From Streptomyces griseorubiginosus (GTDB lineage: Bacteria; Actinomycetota; Actinomycetes; Streptomycetales; Streptomycetaceae), in assembly GCF_001514195.1 (NCBI RefSeq), contig NZ_KQ948736.1:252895-316894 (forward strand): 64,000 bases of DNA, written 5' to 3'. The notes under the pieces are model-generated. The model saw only the letters and a list, made by a program, of their open reading frames with translations. It was not told where the DNA came from and made no database searches. The position numbers were made by a program, and so were the translations under genes. Every line of letters begins with the position of its first letter. The stretch's first letter is position 1. Of this stretch, positions 8,275 through 15,996 are shown in pieces.

Positions 8275-9327
8275 CTACCTCCTCGCGGTGGCGGGTTCCT
8301 TTACCGGGCGGTCTCCGGCTTCGAGGGCGCGGACCTGTGCGCGCAGCGCGGGCCGGTCGAGGATCAGGGCGTACTGGCCGCGGATCATCTCCGACCGGAT
8401 GATCGGCGCGGTATCGAACCGGGTCTTCGCCGCGTCCAGGTGACGCAGCCCGAAGGCGAGGTCGCGCAGGTCGCCGTTCGACATCCGGTCGTCGACGCTC
8501 ACCGCGCGCGTGATCGCGTCGAGCATGCGGTCGGTGGCGAGCGGGTCGGTGACGCTGATGTCGGCACGGACCTGGCCGACGAGGCTGTGCAGGAACTGCT
8601 GCTGGCGTTTGATGCGGTCCAGTTCGCCGCCGGGCAGGCCGTGCCGCTGGCGGACGTAGGCCAGCGCCTGTTCACCGTTCAGGACGTGGGTGCCGGCGGT
8701 GAAGTGCCGGTGCTGCTCGGGGTCGTAGGTATCGCGCTCGATGGTGACGGGGACGCCGCCGACGGCGTCGGTGAGGGCGCGGAAGCCGTGCCAGTCGATG
8801 ACGCCGAAGTGGTCGACGCGGGTGCCGGTGAGCTGCTCCACGGTCCGGATGAGCAGCGGCGGTCCGCCCCAGGAGAAGGCGGCGTTGATCTTCGCCGAGC
8901 CGTGGCCGGGGATCGGGACCCAGCTGTCCCTGGGGAGGGACAGGGTGGAGGCGCTGCGTTCGTCGCCGCTGAGGTGCACCAGCATGAGCGTGTCGCTGCG
9001 CTGTGCGCCGTACTTCCACAGCGGGCCGGTGGCGTCGCTGCCGGTGGTCGGGCGCCGGGAGCGGCTGTCGACGCCGGCGAGCAGGAAGGTCGTACCGCCG
9101 TCGTGGCCGGGGGGCTTGGGCGGGCGGGGGCCCTTGGGGAAGGCGTCGGGAATGCGGGTGACCTGGTCGCCGTAGTGCTCGGTGGCCCACCAGAAGCCGC
9201 CCGCCCCGAGGCCCAGCAGTGCGAGGACGGTGACCAGCGCGACCACGAGGACGCGGCGCAGCAGGTGGCGGGGGCGCCGCACTCGCGGTCTCGGCTCCCA
9301 GGTCGGCCACCGGCGGGGCGCGGGCAT
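8275..9327 (-). CDS. LytR-CpsA-Psr (LCP) family glycopolymer-peptidoglycan ligase
   Basis: A 350-residue membrane-anchored protein. After a basic N-terminus one transmembrane helix (VLVVALVTVLALLGLGAGG, about residues 25-45) leads to an extracellular LCP domain. Diagnostic segments include RSDTLMLVHL, TLSLPRDSWVPIPGHGSAKINAAFSWGG and the FGVIDWHGF / LTDAVGGV block, with RQRHGLPGGELDRIKRQQQFL near residue 270; the arginines bind pyrophosphate-linked polyprenyl substrates. LCP enzymes attach secondary cell-wall polymers to peptidoglycan. Its ATG overlaps the stop of the upstream fusion gene by one base (TGATG), so the two are translationally coupled; it probably anchors the product of this cluster to the wall. 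Confidence 0.9.
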   Translation of the reverse strand: MPAPRRWPTWEPRPRVRRPRHLLRRVLVVALVTVLALLGLGAGGFWWATEHYGDQVTRIPDAFPKGPRPPKPPGHDGGTTFLLAGVDSRSRRPTTGSDATGPLWKYGAQRSDTLMLVHLSGDERSASTLSLPRDSWVPIPGHGSAKINAAFSWGGPPLLIRTVEQLTGTRVDHFGVIDWHGFRALTDAVGGVPVTIERDTYDPEQHRHFTAGTHVLNGEQALAYVRQRHGLPGGELDRIKRQQQFLHSLVGQVRADISVTDPLATDRMLDAITRAVSVDDRMSNGDLRDLAFGLRHLDAAKTRFDTAPIIRSEMIRGQYALILDRPALRAQVRALEAGDRPVKEPATARR

Positions 9328-12059
9328 CAGAAGTCGTCCGGGTACGGGTCGGCCAGCCCGGCGTGCGGCTCGGGGGCCGGTGCCGGGGCGGGGAAGCCGG
9401 GCAGCAGGTCGGCGAGGACGCGGCGCACCTCGTCGGTGTCGCCGCTGTCGGCGGCGGCGTACAGCTCGGGCAGGCGCCGGCCGAGGTCGGCGGTGTGCTC
9501 GTCCGGGGAGGTGACGGCGAGGATGCGGGGGTGGGCGGTGCGGCTGTGCTGCTCCCCGCTGGCGAACAGCGTCTCGTTGAGTTTCTCGCCGGGGCGCAGA
9601 CCGGTGTAGCGGATGTCGACGTCGGGGACGTGCAGGGAGCGGGCGTACCCGCGGACGAGGTCCACGATCCGCACCGGGCGCTCCATGTCGAGCACCAGCA
9701 CCTCGCCGCCGCGGGCCATCCGCGCCGCTTCCAGGACCAGGCCCACGGCCTCCTCCACGGTCATGAAGAAGCGGGTCGCGTCGGGATGCGTGACGGTCAC
9801 CGGGGAGCCGGCGCCCAGTTGCTGGGCCACGACCGACAGCAGGGAGCCCCGGCTGCCGAGGACGTTGCCGAAGCGGACGGCGGCGAAGACCGTCCCGGGC
9901 GGGGCGCTGCGCTGGGCGCGGTGCACGATCAGCTCGGCCAGCCGTTTCGTGGCGCCGAGCACCGACACCGGGTCGGCCGCCTTGTCGGTGGAGATCAGCA
10001 CGAACCGCGCGGTGCCGGCCGCCGTGGCGGCCCGGACCAGGTTCTCGGTGCCGCGCACGTTCGACTTCACGCCTTCGCAGGGGTGCAGTTCGAGCAGCGG
10101 CAGGTGTTTGTGCGCGGCCGCGTGGAAGACCACCTCGGGGCGCAGCCGGCGGAAGATCTGGTCGATGCGGGGGCGGTCGCGGATGTCCGAGATCACGATG
10201 TCGTCGGAGTGCAACGCGTCGCCGTGCAGCTCCAGTTGGAGCCGGTGCAGGTTCGACTCGTCGTGGTCCAGGAGGAACAGGCGGCTGGGGCCGAAGGCAT
10301 GGACCTGGTGGCACAGCTCGCTGCCGATCGAGCCGCCGGCACCGGTGACCAGGACCCGCCGTCCGGCGATCGTGGCGCCGGCCTCGGGGCTGACGACATG
10401 CATCTCGGCGCGGCCGATCAGCGCGCGCACGTCCAGTTCCCGCATGTCGTCGCCGACCACGTCCCGCCGGAGCGCGGCGATGAACGACGGCAGGTAGCGC
10501 ACGCTGGCCCCGGCGGCCTCGGCGGCCCGCGCCACCCGGCGGAACCTGGCCGGGGCCAGCCCCGGGATGGCCACCACCACCGCCTCGGCCCGGTGCAGCG
10601 GCACGACGCTGCCGGTGTCCTCCAGGGTGCCGAGGACGGGCAGGCCCCCGATGAGGGCCGCCCGGCGCTTGGCCGGGTCGTCGTCCAGGAAGCCGACGGG
10701 GTCCAGCCCGTACTGCGGGGTGTGCGCGAGGTCCCGGGCCAGCGCCCGTCCGGCCTCGCCCGCGCCGATGACCAGGGTGCGCAGGCCGGCGGGACGGCGG
10801 GTGCGGGCGGCGTAGCGCGCGAGGTGGGCGCAGACGCGGTCGACCGAGCGCTCGGGCAGGTGCGGGTACAGGGGCAGGGACAGCAGCTGCGGGAACAGCG
10901 CGTCGGCGCCCGGCAGGCCGCCCGGCGGGATGATCGCGGCCTGCCGGAAGTACGGCATGTGGTGCAGCGGGATGAAGTGGACCGAGGTGCCGATGCCGTG
11001 CGCGGCCAGTCGCTCGACGAGTTCGTCACGGCTCGTCCCGTACGACTCGAGCACCCGGACGACCTGGAGGTGGCGGGCGTGCCGGCCGGGCGCGGGAGAG
11101 CGCAGCGGTTCGATGCCCGGTACGGCCGCCAGCGCCGCCGCGTACTGCTCGGCGAGGGCGTCACGGCGGTTCTGCCACGCGGCCAGGTGGCGGAGCTGGG
11201 CCCGCCCGATGGCGGCCTGCACGTCCGTCATGTTGGCCTTGAGCCCGGCCTCCTCGACGGTGTAGCGCCAGGTCCCGCCGGGCAGTGCGCGCCGCCAGGC
11301 GTCGGCGGACATGCCGTGCAGCCGGCCGCGGCGGATCCGGTCGGCGAGCAGCGGATCGCCGGTGGTGACCATGCCGCCCTCGCCGATCGGCAGGTTCTTG
11401 GTGGCGTAGAAGCTGAAGCAGGTCGCCCGCGACACGCCGCCCACGGGGCGCTCCCCCACCGTGGCGCCCAGGGCGTGCGCGGCGTCCTCGACGACGCGGG
11501 TGAGGGGCAGTCCGGCGGCCTCGGCGAGTGCGGCGACGGGTGCGGGGGCGCCGGTGTAGTGCAGGACCATCATGGCCGCGGGCCGGCCGCATGCGGCGGC
11601 CGCGGCGGTGACGGTGGCGGGCGTGGGCATCCCGGTGGCGGGGTCGACGTCGACGAGGACGGGTCGCAGTCCGGCGTGGAGGATGGCCTGGGCCGCTCCG
11701 CAGAAGGTCAGCGCCGGGACCAGGACGGGCGCGCCGGCCGGCAACGCGAGGGCGCGCAGCGCCAGTTCGAGGGCGGCCGTGCAGGAGCTCACCGCGACGG
11801 CGTACGGGGCCGAGACGTACGCCGCGAAGTCGTCCTCGAAGTGTTCGGTCTCGCGGCCGGTGGTGACCCAGCCCGAGGCGAGCACCTTCTGCGCGGCCCG
11901 CCGGGCCTCCGGGCTGATCCAGGTCGTGGCGAAGGGGACGTCCCGCCGGTCGGGTCCCGCCGGCCCGTCGGCGCCGCGCGCTACGGGTTCGAGGTGGTCC
12001 TGGGGAGGCCTGCGGTGGTCCGGCGGTTCCTGTCGGGACCGCAGCCGGTGGACGGTCAT
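9327..12059 (-). CDS. Fused DegT-type aminotransferase and WbpM/PglF-type nucleotide-sugar 4,6-dehydratase
   Basis: The 910-residue protein joins two enzymes usually encoded separately. Residues about 40-430 form a DegT/DnrJ/EryC1/StrS PLP aminotransferase: VEDAAHALGA, FYATKNLPIGEGGMV (the Lys that carries PLP) and HFIPLHHMPYF. From about 440 onward follow a Rossmann domain (LVIGAGEAGRALARDL) and a second NAD-binding domain, VTGAGGSIGSEL, with ISTDKAADPVSVLGATKR as the catalytic block of CapD/WbpM/PglF dehydratases and RFGNVLGSRGS downstream. The predicted joint reaction is 4,6-dehydration of a UDP-HexNAc followed by C4 amination, giving a UDP-4-amino-4,6-dideoxy sugar. It is the first gene of the operon. 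The open frame is continuous, with no sign of a frameshift joining the halves. Confidence 0.85.
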   Translation of the reverse strand: MTVHRLRSRQEPPDHRRPPQDHLEPVARGADGPAGPDRRDVPFATTWISPEARRAAQKVLASGWVTTGRETEHFEDDFAAYVSAPYAVAVSSCTAALELALRALALPAGAPVLVPALTFCGAAQAILHAGLRPVLVDVDPATGMPTPATVTAAAAACGRPAAMMVLHYTGAPAPVAALAEAAGLPLTRVVEDAAHALGATVGERPVGGVSRATCFSFYATKNLPIGEGGMVTTGDPLLADRIRRGRLHGMSADAWRRALPGGTWRYTVEEAGLKANMTDVQAAIGRAQLRHLAAWQNRRDALAEQYAAALAAVPGIEPLRSPAPGRHARHLQVVRVLESYGTSRDELVERLAAHGIGTSVHFIPLHHMPYFRQAAIIPPGGLPGADALFPQLLSLPLYPHLPERSVDRVCAHLARYAARTRRPAGLRTLVIGAGEAGRALARDLAHTPQYGLDPVGFLDDDPAKRRAALIGGLPVLGTLEDTGSVVPLHRAEAVVVAIPGLAPARFRRVARAAEAAGASVRYLPSFIAALRRDVVGDDMRELDVRALIGRAEMHVVSPEAGATIAGRRVLVTGAGGSIGSELCHQVHAFGPSRLFLLDHDESNLHRLQLELHGDALHSDDIVISDIRDRPRIDQIFRRLRPEVVFHAAAHKHLPLLELHPCEGVKSNVRGTENLVRAATAAGTARFVLISTDKAADPVSVLGATKRLAELIVHRAQRSAPPGTVFAAVRFGNVLGSRGSLLSVVAQQLGAGSPVTVTHPDATRFFMTVEEAVGLVLEAARMARGGEVLVLDMERPVRIVDLVRGYARSLHVPDVDIRYTGLRPGEKLNETLFASGEQHSRTAHPRILAVTSPDEHTADLGRRLPELYAAADSGDTDEVRRVLADLLPGFPAPAPAPEPHAGLADPYPDDF

Positions 12060-12124
12060 CTCGCGCTCCCACTTCTGGCTCTCCCGGGGGCGGTGCTCGG
12101 GCAGACGCCCTCATGTCCTGAAAG

Positions 12125-12145
12125 CGTATATTTACGCCGTATACG
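12125..12145. promoter_or_regulatory. Inverted repeat CGTATA-N9-TATACG, candidate TetR operator
   Basis: A perfect six-base inverted repeat with a nine-base spacer lies between the divergent polysaccharide operon and the TetR gene; the adjacent GTATACGTAC adds a second overlapping palindrome. Length and placement fit a TetR-family operator that could control both directions. Regulation of the polysaccharide operon by this TetR is inferred from position only. Confidence 0.45.
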
Positions 12146-12222
12146 TACACCCTGCCCCGGGTCATGCGTAGAGTCAACACAGGCGGAACGCACCGCGCGG
12201 AGCGACTCACTGGAGGCGAGGC

Positions 12223-12963
12223 ATGGCAGGTGAGCGGGCTGAGGAGCGGAGCGGCGGCGCCCGGGCGGCGGCAGGACCGGCACGCCGCGCCGGCGACCGC
12301 GGCCGCTACGGCCGGCTGAGCCGGGAGCGCGTCCTGGCCAGCGCCCTGGAACTCGTCGACCGCGAGGGCCTGTCGGCGCTGAGCATGCGCCGCCTCGGCG
12401 CCGAGCTCGGCGTCGAGGCGATGGCGCTCTACCGCTATGCCGACAGCAAGGACGCCCTCCTGGACGGGCTGGTGGAAGCCCTGTACCTGGAACTGGAGGA
12501 GCGGCTCGCCCGGGAGCCCGCGGCGCCTTCCTGGCGTGCCGGACTGCACCGCGTGGCCCGGGCGACGTACGACGTCTGCCTCGCCCATCCCCAGGCCGTC
12601 CCGCTGCTCGCCACGCGCATGCTCGCCGTCCCGCTGGCCCGCCGGCCGCTCGCTGTGCTGAGGGATCACGAGAGAGTGCTCACGCTGCTGAGGGAGAGCG
12701 GCCTGGACGACGCCGGGGTGGCCGCGACCTTCCGGGGGTTCACCTCCTGGCTGCTGGGCTATGTGGCGGTGGAGCTACGGCCGATGGTGGACAACCCCGA
12801 GGAGTCGGATCCGGCGTTCCGGCTCGGCCTGCACCACATGCCGTCCCGGGAACTGCCCGTCCTGCGGGAGACCGCCCCCGCCCTCGCCGAGCGGGGCGGG
12901 GTGGTGGGGCTGACGGAGGGGCTGGACGCACTGCTCGACCGGTTCACGGGCACACAGGGGTGA
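12223..12963 (+). CDS. TetR-family transcriptional regulator (TetR_C_1 type)
   Basis: A 246-residue regulator. The N-terminal helix-turn-helix spans about residues 32-78 (LSRERVLASALELVDREGLSALSMRRLGAELGVEAMALYRYADSKDALLDGL), with MALYRYADSKDALL typical of the recognition helix and following residues. The C-terminal part resembles the tetracycline-repressor-like ligand domain (GFTSWLLGYVAVEL). A disordered Ala/Gly/Arg extension of about 25 residues precedes the HTH. It is divergent from the polysaccharide operon, with a candidate operator between them, and its 3' end faces the aldo/keto reductase gene with a 9-bp gap. Ligand unknown. Confidence 0.85.
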   Translation: MAGERAEERSGGARAAAGPARRAGDRGRYGRLSRERVLASALELVDREGLSALSMRRLGAELGVEAMALYRYADSKDALLDGLVEALYLELEERLAREPAAPSWRAGLHRVARATYDVCLAHPQAVPLLATRMLAVPLARRPLAVLRDHERVLTLLRESGLDDAGVAATFRGFTSWLLGYVAVELRPMVDNPEESDPAFRLGLHHMPSRELPVLRETAPALAERGGVVGLTEGLDALLDRFTGTQG

Positions 12964-12972
12964 GCTGACCGC

Positions 12973-13956
12973 TCAATGGACCCCGTCCAGCCGCGCCCGC
13001 TGTTCCGGCGTGAGCTCCAGGTCCACCGCCGCCAGGTTCTCCTCCAGCTGGGCCACCGACGACACCCCCGCCAGCGGGACGATCGGCAGGTCGCCGCCGA
13101 TCTGCCAGGCCAGGACGACCTGGTTCACACTCGCGCCGGTCTCCTTCGCCACCTCGGCCAGGACCTTCAGGCGGGACGCGGTGCCCGGGTGGTCGAAGTC
13201 CGCGGGCAGCCGCTCCGGGTGGGTGTAGGCGCCCTTCAGGAGCGGTGAGTAGGCGACCAGGGTGAGTCCGGGTTCCGCGCGCAGATAGCTCAGCAGGTCC
13301 GGGCCGGCGTGCCCGAGGCTGCCGTCGGGGAACAGGGGCTCGGGGACGTCGGTACGGGGGCGGAGGTGGCTGTGGGCGTACTGGAGGACCTCGTAGCCGG
13401 GGAGCCCGGCCGCCGCCGCGAGCGCCCGGGCCCGCTCCACACGCCAGGTGGCGTGGTTGCTCACCCCCAGCAGGCCCACCGTGCCCTCGGCCACCAGCCC
13501 GGCGAACCCCTCGACCGTCTCCTGGAGCGGCACGCCGTGGTCCTCGATGTGCGCGTACAGCAGGTCCAGCTTGTCGACGCCGAGCCGTTCCCGGCTGCGC
13601 TCCGCGGACTCCCGGATCACCTTCGCCGACAGGCCCTCGGCGTTGTCGGCGTAGCCCGTGCCGGGGGCCAGCGGGCGGGCGCCGAGCTTGGTGGCGATGA
13701 CGACCTCGCCGCCGATGCCGCGGCTGCGCCGCCACCGGCCGAGCAGTTCCTCGCTCTGGCCGCCCTGGCCGCCGTCCTCCCAGTAGGCGTAGTTGTCGGA
13801 CGTGTCGATGAAGGTGCCGCCGGCCTCGACATACCGGTCGAGAACCGCGAACGAGGTCTTTTCGTCGGCCCGTGAGCCGAACAGCATCGCGCCGAGCGCG
13901 AGGACGCTGACCTCGCGACGGGTCGCCGGATCGGTGCCGATGGTGCGGTACTTCAT
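12973..13956 (-). CDS. Aldo/keto reductase
   Basis: A 327-residue (alpha/beta)8 oxidoreductase, starting at MKYRTIG behind GGGAGGG. The catalytic set is visible: Asp in FIDTSDNYAYW (Tyr in the same segment), Lys in VIATKLG and His in LYAHIEDHG. The C-terminal VPLAGVSSVAQLEENLAAVD is the NADPH-binding loop. Family members reduce aldehydes and ketones with NADPH in the cytoplasm; the substrate is not predictable. Its promoter overlaps a near-perfect palindrome of the kind used by MerR-family activators, suggesting induction by a stress or an electrophile, although no merR gene is in the window. Confidence 0.88.
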   Translation of the reverse strand: MKYRTIGTDPATRREVSVLALGAMLFGSRADEKTSFAVLDRYVEAGGTFIDTSDNYAYWEDGGQGGQSEELLGRWRRSRGIGGEVVIATKLGARPLAPGTGYADNAEGLSAKVIRESAERSRERLGVDKLDLLYAHIEDHGVPLQETVEGFAGLVAEGTVGLLGVSNHATWRVERARALAAAAGLPGYEVLQYAHSHLRPRTDVPEPLFPDGSLGHAGPDLLSYLRAEPGLTLVAYSPLLKGAYTHPERLPADFDHPGTASRLKVLAEVAKETGASVNQVVLAWQIGGDLPIVPLAGVSSVAQLEENLAAVDLELTPEQRARLDGVH

Positions 13957-13967
13957 GGTGATTCCCT

Positions 13968-14000
13968 CCCGTGTGTACCCGTCTCGGGGGCACACACGGG
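13968..14000 (-). promoter_or_regulatory. Stem-loop in the aldo/keto reductase 5' UTR next to the SD
   Basis: On the message strand CCCGTGTGT (14000-13992) can pair with ACACACGGG (13976-13968), a nine-base perfect stem with a 15-base loop. The final GGG of the stem touches the GGGAGGG ribosome binding site, so folding could limit ribosome access. Whether it is regulatory is not known. Confidence 0.35.
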
Positions 14001-14009
14001 AGTCTTCAT

Positions 14010-14036
14010 CTTGAAGCGCACTTCAAGTCAAGGGCC
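14010..14036 (-). promoter_or_regulatory. MerR-type promoter/operator palindrome upstream of aldo/keto reductase
   Basis: CTTGAAG and CTTCAAG form a perfect seven-base inverted repeat around a four-base centre (14010-14027). Read on the minus strand, TTGACT immediately precedes and overlaps it, giving a -35 hexamer with the dyad in the spacer. This is the arrangement of MerR/SoxR-type activator sites, which act on promoters with long spacers. The regulator gene must be elsewhere. Confidence 0.5.
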
Positions 14037-14053
14037 CGCGTGCCCACTTGCGC

Positions 14054-14716
14054 TCACTTCGCGAACGGGCCCTCCAGCGCCGCCCATTGGAGCAGCATGA
14101 TCGTCTTGGCGTCGGCGATCTCCCCGGTGCGGATCATCTCCAGGGCCCGGCGGAAGGGCAGTTCGAGGATCTCGATGTCCTCGCCCTCCTCGTCGAGGCC
14201 GCCGCCCTCGTGGGTGCGGGTCGACGCGGCGTACTCGGCGGCGTAGAAGCTGACGCGTTCGGTGACCGAACCGGGGCTCATGTAGACGTCGAAGACGTGC
14301 CGGACCTCGCCGATGGTGTGCCCGGTCTCCTCCACGACCTCGCGCCGCACCGCGATCTCCGGGTGCTCGTCATCGTCGTCGAGCAGGCCGCCCGGGGTCT
14401 CGATGAGCAGTCCGTCCGGGTGGCCGTTGACGTACACCGGGTAGCGGAACTGCCGGGTGAGCAGGACGGTCTCGCGTGCCCTGTCGTACAGGAGCATGGT
14501 GGCCCCGTTGCCGCGGTCGTGGGTCTCGCGCTGCTGGGTGCTCCAACTGCCGTCGGCGTGCTGGATGTCGAAGGTCGTGGCCCGCTCGACGTACCAGTGG
14601 CTGGACAGCAGGGTCACCTCCCGGACCCTGACGCGTGGATTGCCGGTCAGGTCCAGGCCGGTGCGGTCGAGTCCGGTGCGGCCCCGGCGGTCGGGGGTGT
14701 CGATGCCCGCGGTCAT
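14054..14716 (-). CDS. NUDIX hydrolase, NudK/ADP-ribose pyrophosphatase-like
   Basis: A 220-residue protein. A NUDIX box runs from ETPGGLLDD to RREVVEETGHTIG (about residues 110-140): the E-x7-REVVEETG core is intact, while one extra residue precedes the first Glu, as in NudK-type GDP-mannose pyrophosphatases. Upstream LLYDRARETVLLTRQFRYPVYV and downstream VFDVYMSPGSVTERVSFYAAEY also match that group. It likely hydrolyses a nucleoside-diphosphate sugar or ADP-ribose in the cytoplasm with Mg2+. The ATG of MTAGIDTP is the plausible start; the reading frame continues upstream only through non-coding sequence containing the tRNA gene. Confidence 0.85.
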   Translation of the reverse strand: MTAGIDTPDRRGRTGLDRTGLDLTGNPRVRVREVTLLSSHWYVERATTFDIQHADGSWSTQQRETHDRGNGATMLLYDRARETVLLTRQFRYPVYVNGHPDGLLIETPGGLLDDDDEHPEIAVRREVVEETGHTIGEVRHVFDVYMSPGSVTERVSFYAAEYAASTRTHEGGGLDEEGEDIEILELPFRRALEMIRTGEIADAKTIMLLQWAALEGPFAK

Positions 14717-14799
14717 CGGACACCGGCCGGGCGGCGGGAGCAGCGGGGGAAGTGCGAGTTGGTCATGACCGCTTCTACCACTCCGGCACGGGACGTACG

Positions 14800-14840
14800 A
14801 AAAGGGCCCCCACGGACTCTCGCCCGCGAAGACCCTTCGC
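14800..14840 (-). terminator. Possible terminator downstream of tRNA-Pro
   Basis: On the minus strand the tRNA is followed by GCGAAG-GGT-CTTCGC, a six-base stem with a three-base loop, then a GGGC/GCCC pairing ending in CCCTTTT. The short T-run makes a factor-independent terminator plausible. Confidence 0.4.
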
Positions 14841-14844
14841 ACCG

Positions 14845-14918
<74 letters not shown>

Positions 14919-15017
14919 GTGTGCCGACCCGCGGTGACCGCGGGAACGCGCGTACAGAACTCTACCCCACCTCGGGGGCTCGTCCGAAGCAGGCACCGGG
15001 CGCGGGACAATCGGGGC

Positions 15018-15608
15018 ATGGCCAGTACATCCTCAGGACGCCAGGCGGACGCACGGGACCGGGACGAGGAGGGGCGGGCGCGCAACGCACGGGACCGGGG
15101 CGACGACGGGCAGGTACGCGACGCACGGGACCGGGACGAGGAAGGGCGGGCGCGCAACGCGCGGCCGCGGGACGGGCTCGGGCGGCCGCTGCCGTACGGC
15201 TCCGAGGGCGTCGCCCGGCAGCCGGAGGGCGTGGTCCGCACACCGCGGGAGACGGTGACCGAGGCCCAGGACCTGCTGGACGCCGGGCGTCCCTTCCACG
15301 CCCACGAGGTCTTCGAGGACGCCTGGAAGTCGGGCCCCGAGGAGGAACGCGGCCTGTGGCGGGGGCTGGCCCAGCTCGCCGTGGGCCTCACGCACGCGGC
15401 CCGCGGGAACGTCACCGGCGGCGCAAGGCTGCTGCGGCGCGGCGCCGGGGCGGTGACGGAGTGGGCCGCGTCGGGGGCCGGGCGGCAGCGGCCGTACGAG
15501 ATGGACCTGGCCGGTCTCGCGCAGTGGGCGCGGGCGCTGGCGGAGGAGGTGGAACGGACGGCGGCACCGGTGGACGCCCGGACCCGCCGCCCGCGGCTGC
15601 GGGGGTGA
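15018..15608 (+). CDS. DUF309 domain protein with charged N-terminal repeats
   Basis: A 196-residue protein starting at MASTSSGR. Residues about 85-150 form the DUF309 domain, recognisable by AGRPFHAHEVFEDAWK (the H-x-x-x-HE signature) and LWRGLAQLAVGLTHAARGN; the family is all-helical and of unknown function. The first 60 residues are an Arg/Asp/Glu-rich repeat: ARDRDEEGRARN occurs twice and a diverged ARDRGDDGQVRD once, encoded by near-identical DNA. This tail is not part of the usual domain. The stop codon lies inside a 74-bp unit that is duplicated just downstream. Confidence 0.8.
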   Translation: MASTSSGRQADARDRDEEGRARNARDRGDDGQVRDARDRDEEGRARNARPRDGLGRPLPYGSEGVARQPEGVVRTPRETVTEAQDLLDAGRPFHAHEVFEDAWKSGPEEERGLWRGLAQLAVGLTHAARGNVTGGARLLRRGAGAVTEWAASGAGRQRPYEMDLAGLAQWARALAEEVERTAAPVDARTRRPRLRG

Positions 15609-15740
15609 CGGGCGGGCCCCGTGGCCCGGCGGTGCTCCCGGGGGGCGCCGGGTGGCCGTCCCCGCCGCGGCCGCGGGGGTGACGCGCGGACCCCGTGCCC
15701 CGGCGGTGCCGCGGGGAGAGCCGACGGGTGGCCGTCACCG
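15591..15740. repeat. Two copies of a 74-bp repeat spanning the DUF309 stop codon
   Basis: The sequence beginning CCGCGGCTGCGGGGGTGACG at 15591 recurs with few changes at 15665 (CCGCGGCCGCGGGGGTGACG), a 74-bp period. The first copy contains the TGA stop of the DUF309 gene; both end near GGGTGGCCGTC. Confidence 0.75.
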
Positions 15741-15797
15741 GCCCGGGTGGCAGGGCACGGGAGCATCGCGCCCCCGGCCGCGGGCCCCACGCGGCGC

Positions 15798-15892
15798 GAC
15801 CGGTGCCACGGAGCCCGGTGGGGCCCGACGCGGCCTGACCGGTGCCACGAAGCCCGGTGGGGCTCGACCGGTGCCACGGAGCCCGGTGGCCC
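15798..15892. repeat. Three degenerate copies of a 27-bp unit upstream of cobF
   Basis: GACCGGTGCCACGGAGCCCG-type units start at 15798, 15837 and 15866, differing at one to three positions, with spacings of 39 and 29 bp. The 388-bp gap between the DUF309 gene and cobF consists mostly of this array and the 74-bp repeat; no gene or recognisable riboswitch is seen in it. Confidence 0.65.
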
Positions 15893-15996
15893 GGCGTACG
15901 GGCCGGGCGCCGCTCTCCCCCCACCGAGAACCCCCGCGCACCCGTAAGCCCCGACGCGGTGACCTCGCTGTCAGTGGGGTGCGGCAGACTCGGGGG

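Noticed and set aside
9363..12233. 956-residue plus-strand frame
   Set aside because: It is antisense to the aminotransferase/dehydratase fusion and has no recognisable domain; long shadow frames are common at this GC content.
15609..15996. Cobalamin riboswitch ahead of cobF
   Set aside because: GCCACGGAGCCCGGTG-like units recall B12-box fragments, but they are three tandem copies of one repeat and the conserved core elements are missing.
15652..15996. N-terminal 115-residue extension of CobF
   Set aside because: The frame is open but translates to Pro/Arg/Gly repeats from tandem DNA repeats; CobF normally begins at the Rossmann strand VRKIHVIGIG.
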